From Rhizopus arrhizus (Eukaryota > Mucoromycota > Mucoromycetes > Mucorales > Rhizopodaceae): 64,000 nucleotides of DNA. The notes below the pieces were generated by a model. That model did no database searches. It was not told the origin of the DNA and worked only from the letters and a program-made list of their open reading frames with translations. The position numbers were made by a program, and so were the translations under genes. The stretch is taken from the NCBI GenBank assembly GCA_024220505.1, contig JAKZZE010000020.1, positions 1 to 64,000 of the forward strand, read 5' to 3'. This document shows, piece by piece, positions 33,597 to 43,598 of this stretch (positions are counted from its first letter, which is position 1; each line of letters starts with the position of its first letter).

Positions 33597-36364
33597 CACT
33601 GCAAATAATTGGAGATATTAAACGTAGTTTTTTAGCATAAATGAGCGCAACAACGCGAAGTTTAACGCAACTCCACGGAATTTTATTGCTCTTTTAAACG
33701 ATTTTCGAGGCAGAGCAGTAATCGTTAAATAACTTTTACGCAAGCAAGAGGATGTCATTTAGTGTTCTTTTACCAAAGCATTTTTTACGTTTCAATTAAT
33801 ACTAGTCAACGTTTGAGCAACGAATGATACGTTTTAAAACATTACTTTATATGTCTTTTTGTTCTTTTATCGACCGCTCATATTGCCTTATATACTTCTT
33901 CATCGAACACTCCTATTGCCTTATATACTTCTTTATTGACCACTCATATTGCCTTATATATTTCTTTATGAACCACTTATATAGCTTATATACTTCTTTA
34001 TGAACCACTCATATAGCTTATATACTTCTTTATTGACCATTCATATTGCAATAAATATTGCTTTATATATACAAAAAAATAGGGATTTTGTTTATAAAAA
34101 ATAGCTTTTTTTTTTATTTGAATAAAATAATAATAACAAAATATGATATTTCTTTGCTTGTAGCGTTTTAAAAGTGTAGTTGACTTACCTAATGTCACCA
34201 GAATAGCAGCATCTAATCTAAAAATATAGCAACTAGTCTCGTGGAACTCAAAAAGTTCTCAAAAGAAAAAAAAGAAAAAAAAAAAAAAAAAAAAAGCCAA
34301 GCTCAAGGATTCAGAGACACAAGGATTCAAGGATTCAAGGATTCAAGGATTCAAGGATTCAAGGATTCAAGGACTTGAGCACTCAAAGCAAAGAAAAGAC
34401 ATCAGTACTTTAGAACCAAAGCAAAGACAGAAAAGAGATAGAAGAGGCCAAAGCAAAGCAGCATTCACCTATAACATTTATTAGCTATCGTGTATATATC
34501 GTGAAAGTAATAGTACCTTACTTTAGATAGACCATGGGAAGAAAACTAGCTAAGGGTATACAAACAACTAAAAAAGCAGCACGCATCTATAATAATTATT
34601 AGCTATTGAGTGTATGTAGTAAAAGTAATAGTACCTTGCTTTAGATGGACCATTAAAAAGAAAGAAAAGAAAAAAAGACACCAGTCAAGCTTATACCAAC
34701 AAATAAAAGAAGAAGCAATGATAATCCTGGGAAAGAGACTTTATAAAGACCATTTCAAATAGAAAGAAAGCAACAAATACGATTTTACTAAAGTACAAGT
34801 ACCATTAGAATAGGAATAGAATATATATGTAATATTAAGAACTTACCTTTTATAAAAAAGAGAAGAAAAAAAAAAGAAAAAAAAAAAAAGAAAAGTGCTT
34901 TTTTGTAGCCTTATTTTACCAATGTTACACTTATTCACTGTCTATCCATATTAGAAAACAAAAACAGTTGCTTTTCATGTAGTTTGTATTTAATGATACC
35001 CCAAAAGATAATTTATACATTGCTTGAGTAAGTTTTATTACTTGCGTACAATATATTTAACGTGGAGGATATTATTTTTTCTTTTTTTTTTTACTTGAAA
35101 TAAAAAAAAAAAGGTCGGTATCAACAAATTATAGCAGAAAAAACAACTTCTTTTTTTTCTCCCTTGTTTTGTTTCATGGAATACACTAGATGACAAAGGT
35201 ACAAAAGATAAAAAAGAATGCTCAAGTATTGACCATATGTAAGTTCATAAAAAAAAAATAACAACCAAGTCTAATGTCGGTTTCTTTTTTTTTTTTTTTT
35301 TTTTTACATTAGGAATTCCTAATGGGACACATTCGGATGACGAACATGAACCTCATGAGCAAAGTTGTTCTTTCCAACACGATAAAACTATAAGAATATC
35401 AAACTTATATTGTTGCTTGTTGTTGAAAAGCCCTTTTTGGTAAAGGAAGCTGGCAATGTTAACATCTCTAATGGCTGATGGCTAATGGCTAATGGCAAAT
35501 TACACCTATGTGCAAACATAAAGTAAGTAATGAACTAGTATAAGCTTAAAAACATATATTCTTTTATATTATTTGTCATAAAAAAAATAATAAAGCAATC
35601 TATTTACTTGAAAAACAAAAAAACTGTTCATGTATCTATTAATTATCATTGCCTTGTAACAAGATGTTAACAAAGCTTCTTTTTTTTTTTATTCTTTTTA
35701 GAATATACACGTATTCTTTTGTTATAATGTAAAAGCATTTGTATTTTTATAAAACATGTTTACTGTTAGGTTATTGTTTTTATTTGAATAAGGAACCTTT
35801 TATTGCTATGCTCTTTTTTTTTTTTTTTTTTTTTTTCTTACTAGGTCTTTTTTTTTTTAACTTTGTCTTTTTTTTTTTACTTTTAATTTTTCAGCTTCTT
35901 TTTTTTTCCCAAACGCAACTATTTTGTTACATTCTGTTACACGTTTCTAATGAGCTAAGCTAAAAAGCACAGACTGCCTTCCTAATATGTATTCTTTTGA
36001 TCAAAATAATCATAATGTGTTTTTGTTTTCCGCATCTTGCCCTCAAAAATAAAAAAAAGAAAACATCGGTCTTTCAACGATAGAGGAGAACAGACTTTCC
36101 AAAAAGAGACTATTTGAAAAAAAAAAGACACTTTTTTAAAACATGAATAACTCTATGAATACTTACACCACAAAAAAAATAATAAAATTATTAAATTTCT
36201 TTATTTTTTTCGCACCTAAATCTTTTTTCAAAATTCAAAAAGGTGCAATACAGAGCATTTTAATTTTTTTCGTTTATTCAATGTTGTTCAAATCGTTGAA
36301 ATTTTGATGTTAGAAATGACTGCAAATGACTGATAACGCTGAAAATCACCAATTATTTGCAGTG
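33597..36364. mobile_element. CACTA element D, gene-less derivative
   Basis: 2768 bp with the same 13-bp ends. The first 200 bp after the left end (GGAGATATTAAACGTAG...) differ from B and C and lack their 12-bp inverted repeat. The subterminal tandem units (about six, 33869-34060) and the rest of the left arm then match. Its right end follows A, not B/C. An 8-bp repeat GGATTCAA occurs about seven times at 34324-34373. No gene. Confidence 0.92.
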
Positions 36365-36391
36365 ATGTGACCGTGCGTGGAAGAGATGGTG

Positions 36392-36416
36392 TGAGGAAAG
36401 CAGGATTCAAACCTGC
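36392..36416 (-). pseudogene. tRNA 3' end fragment (T arm and acceptor)
   Basis: On the minus strand GCAGGTTTGAATCCTGC forms a perfect 5-bp T stem with a TTTGAAT loop, followed by TTTCCTC-A, which looks like an acceptor strand and discriminator. No matching 5' half (GAGGAAA...) precedes it; instead it runs directly into the antisense of tRNA-Gly. It is therefore a truncated tRNA remnant or part of a transposon end, not a gene. Confidence 0.5.
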
Positions 36417-36420
36417 ATGT

Positions 36421-36491
36421 GCGCGGATGGTTAAGTGGTATAATCTTCGCCTGCCACGCGAAGGGCCCGGGTTCGATTCCCGGTTCGCGCA
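36421..36491 (+). tRNA. tRNA-Gly (anticodon GCC)
   Basis: A 71-nt cloverleaf. The acceptor is GCGCGGA with TTCGCGC, the anticodon stem TTCGC/GCGAA encloses the loop CTGCCAC, and the T arm is CCGGGTTCGATTCCCGG with an A discriminator. No intron. TTTTT follows at 36495-36499 as a Pol III terminator. A host gene 56 bp from the end of CACTA element D. Confidence 0.95.
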
Positions 36492-36559
36492 ATCGTTTTT
36501 GTTTCAGATTCCTGATGTCGTAAGTTTTATTCTTGTCATATCTTTTTATTTTATACTGT

Positions 36560-38387
36560 TGTGACGAAAATGACAATCAGGTCGTACAAATCCCTTCCGA
36601 TGCAAGTCGTTTTAGCGACTTGAGTCAACAAAATGACTTGAGTCGCTAGACCGAAAACTTTCGGTTAAAGGAAAAATTAATCTAATTGTTTTGCCAAGTA
36701 TTAAAATAAGAGACAAAAACTAAAAAAGACAATAGTTGTGAAACTAAAGATTATATGTTGCTTTATTAATAAAAACATTTGAGGCTATTTATACTTTTTG
36801 GATGTCTGGATCTTTACCGCTATTTCAATTGATCGGTTAAAAGAATAATGTGGGAAGGATGGGAAGATAAAGGAAAGATAGTAGATAATCAATAGCCACT
36901 GTCTTCTTGACAAATCAAGGGACAATGAAATAGATAAATTATTGATCTAACGATAATTATCGAATAAAGTTGGATTGAACTGCCGTTGTTATAATCAGGT
37001 TCCGATATAGTCGTGGGAACGCCGATAAGGACAACAGGGCAGAGTTGGCTATTGCGGAGATCTCTCGTTTATCCATGAATGTTCACTTTACTAGTTGTGT
37101 GGATACAACACTAACAAGCAGAATCAAGGCAACAAATTTCATATAAATATCCAACAAACCTTTTTTTATTCTTATTCTTATTCTTATCAATATCAATATC
37201 AATAAAAGAATCACTTATATCTTATATTCAGACTCTTCATTGAGCTCTTTGAACCCCTTTTTATATTACCTTTTTATTTTACAACACACTTTTTATCGAT
37301 CTTAACAAACAAGATCTGGTGGTCACTACCTATATCGAGCTTTCGCTTAAACTTTATATCAAGAATAACAAGTTTCTCTTACGAAACACCTCAAACAACA
37401 ACTAAATACATCAAATCTACTCTATAACCTTATACTCAAATCACAAGTACCTTCTAAGTAACAATGTCCTCAATAATTTTTGATAGCTCAATGAAATTGA
37501 ATAACTCAACCAAGTTCACAATTCAAAGGAAAACACAAAAATCTAAAAACATCACAAAATCAAGAAAACCAAAAACATATAAATATCAACAATTTATCAA
37601 GAATGATTATTATTATCTTACCTTATCCAGATAAATCTCCTTTGAAACAAAATACTTCTTTTATTTTAGAAATAGGAAGAATTAATAATCCCTTGAATCA
37701 TATACTTCATTGTAATCTCTTTTTTATTTTATCTTTTATCTTTCATCTTTTTATTTTACTTTTATTCAATTCAGACTGATCTACTTAACAAGATCTGGTG
37801 GTCACTCTACTCAAGCGAACCTACAACTCAAATTATTTACTCTTTTTGGATATTACTTTATCCAATACCTTATTCAATTACCAAAACTTTGTCTCAAAAA
37901 CTTATATCAAACCTACTTAAACCCGAAAGCCTAACAATCTCACAGTGTAACACAATGCAGCAAACTTTGTCAGCATTTGATTTCTTTCTCTCTAACTAGT
38001 TCAGATCCAGAAAAATAAAAACAAATATGTATGAATACAGATAAATACAAAAAAATACAGAATATCCACAAAATCATCAAGAACAGCATATAATCAGAGA
38101 AGCCAGAAACATATAAATAACTTCGAACTTCTTAACTTTTAATGACTTACTTTCTTACTTTTGAACTTACTTTTATTTTACTTCACTTATTTACTTTACT
38201 TTTTGATTATTTTAATAAATATCATACAAAGTAAATATCTTTTGTTTTTCTTTTTATTTTATTTAATATCAAGAACAAGAAGTCCCTTGAAGCAAATACA
38301 CTTCATTGCAATCCATTTTTTTTTATCTTTTTACTTTATTTTATTCACAACAATTTGATCTACTTAACAAGATGTGGTGGTCATTTA
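36560..38387. repeat. Nested LTR fragments between tRNA-Gly and Tc1 III
   Basis: An LTR-like start (TGTGACGAAAATGAC) lies at 36560 with an imperfect inverted repeat at 36608-36650 and TATAAATAG on the minus strand near 36785. From about 37140 three plus-strand modules follow, each with CATATAAATA (near 37142, 37577 and 38112) and, 170-260 bp later, AAGATCTGGTGGTCACT or a close variant (37312, 37789 and 38369). This is the layout of the LTRs of RT1/RT2 seen in the other orientation. Exact LTR borders cannot be fixed. No coding sequence is left. Confidence 0.55.
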
Positions 38388-38533
38388 CAGTAGGTCAAAA
38401 AATTGCTGCAACGAATTGCAAAATACCGGTTTTACAGCTGGTTGTCTATGGAGGCTGCACGAAACTATCTCAAACTTTGATTGTTTGTACCTCACTAGAA
38501 AGGTCATTTATTCGTTGATTATCTGATATGGGC

Positions 38534-39005
38534 TGTTTTAATCGCAAGATTAAATAAAAAATTAAACAAAAAAAGCAATAGCAGCAATATAAAATTAAAA
38601 TCCTTCTTTATTGCAGATTTCTTTATGTTGCGAAAAGGCCTCGCTTTATGGATAAAAAGTTGGCATCTATTTATATTCTTTGTGAGCGTAGATATAAAAG
38701 ATATAGGCTCGGTCACGATGTCGTGCTGAAGAACCAATGATTAAGCTAAAGCTTGTCTATGTTCTAATATATGCATCTGAAATTGAACAATAGAAATAAT
38801 AACCAGTCAATTAACTTTGATCTACTTTGATCTAATTACTTTTGGTGTTGACAATTGATTAGACTCTCTAGGATGACAGATATCGATCTTATTGTTCTAA
38901 ATTTGGAAAAGTGTGGAATTGTTCAATCATAGTTTAATCTTTTTGTGTATCGTTATTTATTTTAATACAACTGATATCATATAGAAAATAACTATGTTTA
39001 CAACA
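38534..39005 (-). mobile_element. Solo LTR, family A (copy 3), inside Tc1 III
   Basis: 472-bp TG...CA unit of the same family as at 2108 and 50327. The flanks TGGGC and TGGAC form a near-perfect 5-bp duplication. It lies between the left Tc1 end and the transposase start. The minus-strand open frame 38519-38737 is within the LTR and not a gene. Confidence 0.88.
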
Positions 39006-39237
39006 TGGACAATGGTTATTGGTGGAATTTGATATTGTTAAAGGGAATGTTATAAACATCCGGCATTTTCTACTCGTTTACATATGTTTGGAATAACGAA
39101 TTTTAATACGACCCAACCAGTTGTTATCATAATTTTTCACATTCTTAACATGATTAGAATGTTGCCAGTATATAAAAGCACTTACAATTCCTTTATTCTA
39201 AATTTTAAATTGTCTTATTTAACTTATTACCAATCGC

Positions 39238-40259
39238 ATGCCTAAACGACTGCCAGAAGAAAAAGTAAACGATCTCAAGCAAGCATTAACTGGATCCACA
39301 TCAACGTACGATATTGCTAAGGAGACTGGAGTACATCAATCAACTGTTAGTAGATACTCTAGGCGGTTGTTTTCAAATAGGACAATAAACACAGGTGGTA
39401 GACCTACATTAGTCTCCAAAGTGACGAAGCGGCTAATCAAAAGAAAAGTCATTGAAGGGGTTCTAAAGACTGCCAAAGAGGTACACCGGGAGCTGGTTCA
39501 ACTTGGCTATGATATCTCATACCAGTCAGCAATTAACGTACTGAAATCAATGGAGTTTCATTCTTCAATAAAAAAAAAGAAGCCGTTTCTGACAAAAGCT
39601 CATATGCAGCATCGATTAGAATGGGCCAAGAAGCACCAGGATTGGACAGTGGAAGAATGGCGAAAAGTAGTCTTTTCTGATGAAGCCAAGATCAACGTAT
39701 GGGGCTCTGATGGTTGCAAGTACTATTGAAAAAGACCAAGTGATCCTCTTCAACCGCATCATCTAGAGTTTACAGTCAAGCATGGAGCCGGCAATTGATG
39801 ATGTGGGGCTGCATAACATCTGAAGGATCAGGATATGCTTGTCAAATTTACGATGGGAACATGAACGCGGATGTTTATCAGCATATATTAGACACTACAC
39901 TTCGTGATACTATGGAGAACTACAATTTCAACTGGTCCAACATTTACTTTCAGCATGATAATGATCCAAAGCACAAGGCAAAATCCACAATAGCCTGGTT
40001 AGATAATCATCAAGTGCGCTATATTAGCGATTGGCCAGCTCAGAGTCCGGACTTAAATCCAATAGAACATGTATGGCATCAATTGAAGTTAAAGCTCAGC
40101 TGTTACGAACGTAGAGCAAAGAATACGGATGAGCTTTGGGAACGAGTAGAAAAAGCATGGAATGAATTTGATAAAGAACTTTGCCAAAGGTACATCGATA
40201 GCATGCCGGCAAGAATTCAAGAGGTTATTAATAGAAAAGGAGGATCAACTAAATATTAA
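39238..40259 (+). pseudogene. Tc1-like transposase with two lesions
   Basis: Starts at ATG 39238 (MPKRLPEEKVNDLKQAL). A paired-type helix-turn-helix region (TYDIAKETGVHQSTVSRYSRR) and GRPTLVSK lead into the catalytic domain: FSDEAKIN, FQHDNDPKHKA and SPDLNPIEHVW. All three acidic residues are present. I count 35 residues between the second Asp and the Glu, one more than in Tc1. Two lesions break it: TGA at 39727-39729 where Trp is expected, and a 1-base deletion near 39796 (AATTGATG). The rest reads to TAA at 40257-40259. A young pseudogene with few mutations. Confidence 0.93.
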
Positions 40260-40609
40260 TAAATAAATTCATTTCGTTCAAATTTTCGTTTTTTCAAATT
40301 TTCAAATTGCGCGTCTCATACTTCCTTCAATACTTATCCAATAGGGCTTAAACTCTTTCGGATTTTTCAAGACATGTAGGAAATCTACTATGTAGGAACA
40401 GAGGCAGTTTGTACCACTGTGGCAGGATGTACGCTACAAAAACTGAGAAAAATAGATTCCTTGCAGCAGTTTTTTGACCTACTGTATATGATTGTGATTT
40501 TTTTTGTATTTTTCTATTTTGAACTTTTTTTGTTTATCTTAGAGACTGATGTCCCTCCTACGACTGAGTCCCTTCTTCCGCAAAAGTTACACCAACTGCG
40601 TCACACTAC

Positions 40610-41116
40610 TGTAACCTGTTAGTACTTGGGATTTGGATTGTATTAAAGTGTTGTTGATTTGTTTAGTTTGGAGTTTGAAGCCTTGAGTGACTTGAGTTTA
40701 ATTACTTGAGTGAACGTTTAACAATTCTTTTGATAAATTAATTTGGCTTTGAGTAGTGACTGCCAGATCTTTATAGATCAATAAGGTTAAGAATAAGATT
40801 GTTTTATAAAAGAAAAAAATAAAAGGGGTCTTTCTTGATTAGTGATAACTCAGGTATCAGATCAGAAAGAATAAGTAAAAAATAAAAAGAAAAGAAAAGG
40901 TATTTGTGACCCAATAAGAAAAGATTGCTTTTTAAGCGCAAGAAAATTTAGTTTATTGAATGTCTTTTATTTTGTTCAAAATATTCATCTTATTTATATA
41001 AAAAAAGGCGTGGCTTATTGTTTATGTCGAACGACATCAATGTCGCTGGACATCAAAATTTGTTCTTGTGATAATCATTGTTCTCCAGATCCAAAATTTC
41101 ATCATTTGTGCTACAT
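40610..41116 (-). mobile_element. 3' LTR of a truncated RT2-family element
   Basis: 507 bp, TGTAACCTGTTAGTACTTGG to TTTGTGCTACA, aligning along its whole length with the 516-bp LTRs of RT2 but with many substitutions and indels. It is not a solo LTR, because the adjoining 41117-41216 is internal sequence of the same family. No target duplication is visible. Confidence 0.85.
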
Positions 41117-41216
41117 TGTTTTTGGTTTTCAAGCAAAAGAGTTGATACTCCGTTTTCAAATAGGTTATTACGCAGAAGTTCATTTTCTAACTGGCGTGGT
41201 ACAAAAAATATTGTGA
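41053..41216 (-). pseudogene. C-terminal remnant of the RT2-type third ORF
   Basis: The minus strand reads IFFVPRQLENELLRNN and continues through CSTNDEILDLENN to a stop at 41053-41055 inside the LTR. The ending matches that of the third ORF of RT2 (CSTNDEVLDPENN), showing that a third, diverged element also carried this ORF and also let it end within the LTR. The 5' part is gone at 41216. Confidence 0.7.
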
Positions 41217-42490
41217 GATTGGAGTTTATAAGGTTTATATAGTGTTAAATAGGTTTGATTTAAGAGAGTCTTGATGTAAGATCAAAGGTTTAGGTAGGAT
41301 TTGATTCCAAAAAAGAGAAATGATTTGAATATAAGTTCGCTTGTAATAAGTGACCACCAGATGTTATAAGTAGATCAAACTGTTTTGAATAAAATAAAAT
41401 AAAAAGGATTTACAATGAAGTGTATATACTTCAAGGGACTTCTTGTTCTTGACGTTAAGTAAAATAAAAGAAAAACAAAAGAGATTTACTTTGTATGATA
41501 TTTATTCAAATAATCAAAAAGTAAAGTAAATAAAGTAAAGTAAAACAAAGGTTAAGAGTGAAGTAAGTAAGTAAGTCTTGATTGCTGTTAAAATGTCGAG
41601 GTATTTATATGTTTTTTGGGTTTTCTGATTATCTGTTGTTTTTGGTTTTTAGTGTGAAAAAATTTTTTGTATGAATCTACTGTAGCTATGATTATGAATA
41701 TATGAACTCCGAAACTTCTTTCAAGCTTTAATTTTTGACGTTTTGTAAATCACTTTACAAATTGTCATTATTTTTCCTATTTGACAAATTTTTAACCATT
41801 TGATATATTTTTTACTTTTTGATATTTTTTTAACCTTTTGATATTTTTTTAACCTTTTGATATTTTTTTAACCTTTTGATATTTTTTTAACCTTTTGATA
41901 TTTTTTTAACCTTTGCGAATATTTTTACATTTTGTAAAAATTGAACTTTATATCTTTGTCTATAAAAAGCCTAGCTTTTTATTCTCTTGACAAAACTTCA
42001 CTTTTCTTGACTTAAATTCTCTTAACAATATAAATATATTTTATCAATAAATCAAATATCTTTATCCCTGAATCTTTTGGTATAACTCTCTTAAAACACA
42101 AGCAAGACAAGTCCCTTGAAGCCAATTATCTTCATTGTAAATCCTTTTAATACTCTTATCAAGTTACCTGAATATAAAACAAGTCTGATCAACTTAACAA
42201 GATCTGGTGGTCACTTACAAGCGAACCTAATATCAATACTCTACCCAACTCTTATTTTTTTTTATCCATTTTCATCAACTTTACTCTATTTTAAAACCGT
42301 TAAATCTTACAAGCCATTGAAGCAACACGAAAATTACATTTGGTGGTCACTACGAGGGAACCTAATATCAATACTCTACCCAACTCTTATTTTTTATCTA
42401 TTTTCATCAACTTTACTCTATTTCAAAACCGTTAACTCTTACAAGCCATTGAAGCAACAACTAAAATTACACTACATAGCCATCTGAATT
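41217..42490. repeat. LTR fragments in both orientations
   Basis: 41217-41760 is minus-sense LTR-like: the AGTGACCACCAGAT motif is at 41350, and TATAAATA on the minus strand near 41600. From about 41960 (TATAAAAAG) a plus-sense module leads to AAGATCTGGTGGTCACTT (42198). A TTTGGTGGTCACTACGAGGG primer-site sequence at 42339-42358 follows, then a repeat of the 42215-42330 sequence at 42358-42475. No genes. Confidence 0.55.
41795..41930. repeat. AT-rich minisatellite, about 19-bp unit
   Basis: About six to seven copies of AACCTTTTGATATTTTTTT with small changes in the first and last copies. It sits in LTR-derived sequence and resembles in style the T-rich tandem repeat in the RT1 LTR. Confidence 0.85.
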
Positions 42491-43166
42491 CAGACACTGC
42501 CTGTATTCATACAGTTGTCTGTATTCATTCAATTCTTGTGGTATAATTTTTTAATATTTTCCCATTGTTTGTGTTACAATATTTACTGTTTGTCTTGTCA
42601 TATCTTTATTCTATATATGGATATTTGTGTTGCTTTCCTTTTAATGAAGTTTGTATTCAACAAGTTACATGCTATGACTCACAAAAGAGTTGTTTATATT
42701 CAATATCAACATGACTCATGAATTATGACAATACTTGTATATATCTTAGTTTTGTAAAGTAATATAAATAGACCCAATAATTATTAGAAATAAAAGGACA
42801 ATTATCTACTACCTAATCTTTAAGACTATATACTTATATTTCCTTTTATATACAATACTATAAAGAGCACGACAGTCTTCTTTCAACAGTACAAAAAAAT
42901 ATTTACCGTTGTAATTTTGTTTGGGTTTATTGGGTTAAGGTTTAAATAAGCAGAGATTTGAGTTATAATTGATATAAGAGTTGACTTTTTGTGAATTGGA
43001 TTTGGCTTGATTCGTAAAAAGATTTGTTTAAAGTAAAAATAAAATAAAAAGGGATACAATGAAGATAGTTAGCTTCAAGGGACTTGACTTTGTAATTATA
43101 ATAGAATATCAAAAGAGCTTTTTAAAAGGATAATTGATAAATTTATTCAAAGAAAAACAAAGTAAT
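42491..43166. other. LTR-like debris upstream of RT1
   Basis: AT-rich. A plus-strand TATAAATAGACCC at about 42764 and a GAAGATAGTTAGCTTCAAGGGACTT-like phrase at 43060 suggest more LTR remnants. The open frame 42515-42721 has no recognisable product. RT1 inserted at 43166. Confidence 0.45.
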
Positions 43167-43598
43167 GTTATTTTTGTAACCTTGTGGGTTTATTGAGTGC
43201 TTTATATAGAAGTTTTTCTTGAAATTTCAAAGTAAGGTACTGTAGTGACCACCAGATCTTTTATGTAAGATCAAATATAAGTAAGTAAAATGTAAAGATA
43301 AAAAAAATAAAGGGATCAGGAACTTTTTATGAGAAGGTTGCCTGTTTATTGAATAAAATATATAATAAAATATATGAGTAGAACTGTACTGTCCTTTTTC
43401 TTTGACTAAATGGTTGGGATATTTATATGCTGTAATTTTTTTTTTTTTTTTTCTTTTTGACTTTTTTCATTTTTTTGACTTTTTTCATTTTCTTGACTTT
43501 TTTCATTTTTTTGACTTTTTTCGTTTTTTTGACTTTTTTCATTTTTTTGACCTTTCTCATTTTTTTGACTTTTTTCATTTTTTAGCTTCTTTGTTACA
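43167..43598 (-). repeat. RT1 3' LTR
   Basis: TG...CA. In minus sense: start TGTAACAAAGAAGC, an 18-bp tandem repeat at about 43457-43585 (GACTTTTTTCATTTTTTT on the plus strand), TATAAATATCCC near 43420, the AGATCTGGTGGTCACTAC motif at 43240-43257, and end AATAACA. The last seven codons and the stop of the third ORF lie in its first 24 bp. Confidence 0.93.

Larger units (their letters stand above)
38388..40484 (+). mobile_element. Tc1-like element III with nested solo LTR
   Basis: Ends CAGTAGGTCAAAAAA.TGCTGCAA in inverted orientation, flanked by TA at 38386-38387 and 40485-40486. Solo LTR A occupies 38534-39005; without it the element is about 1.62 kb, the usual Tc1 length. It is inserted in an LTR fragment just 3' of a GTGGTGGTCATTTA motif. 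It encodes one broken transposase. Confidence 0.93.

Noticed and set aside
36392..36416. A second, antisense tRNA gene
   Set aside because: Only the T arm and acceptor strand are present; there is no D or anticodon arm.
36367..36576. Short frames on both strands at 36.4-36.6 kb
   Set aside because: They translate the tRNA-Gly gene and the tRNA fragment.
39238..40259. Intact Tc1 transposase
   Set aside because: TGA at 39727 and a 1-base deletion near 39796 interrupt the frame even though all three catalytic residues remain.
40610..41116. Solo LTR of the RT2 family
   Set aside because: Internal RT2-like sequence (end of the third ORF) adjoins it at 41117-41216 and no target duplication is present, so it is the 3' end of a truncated element.
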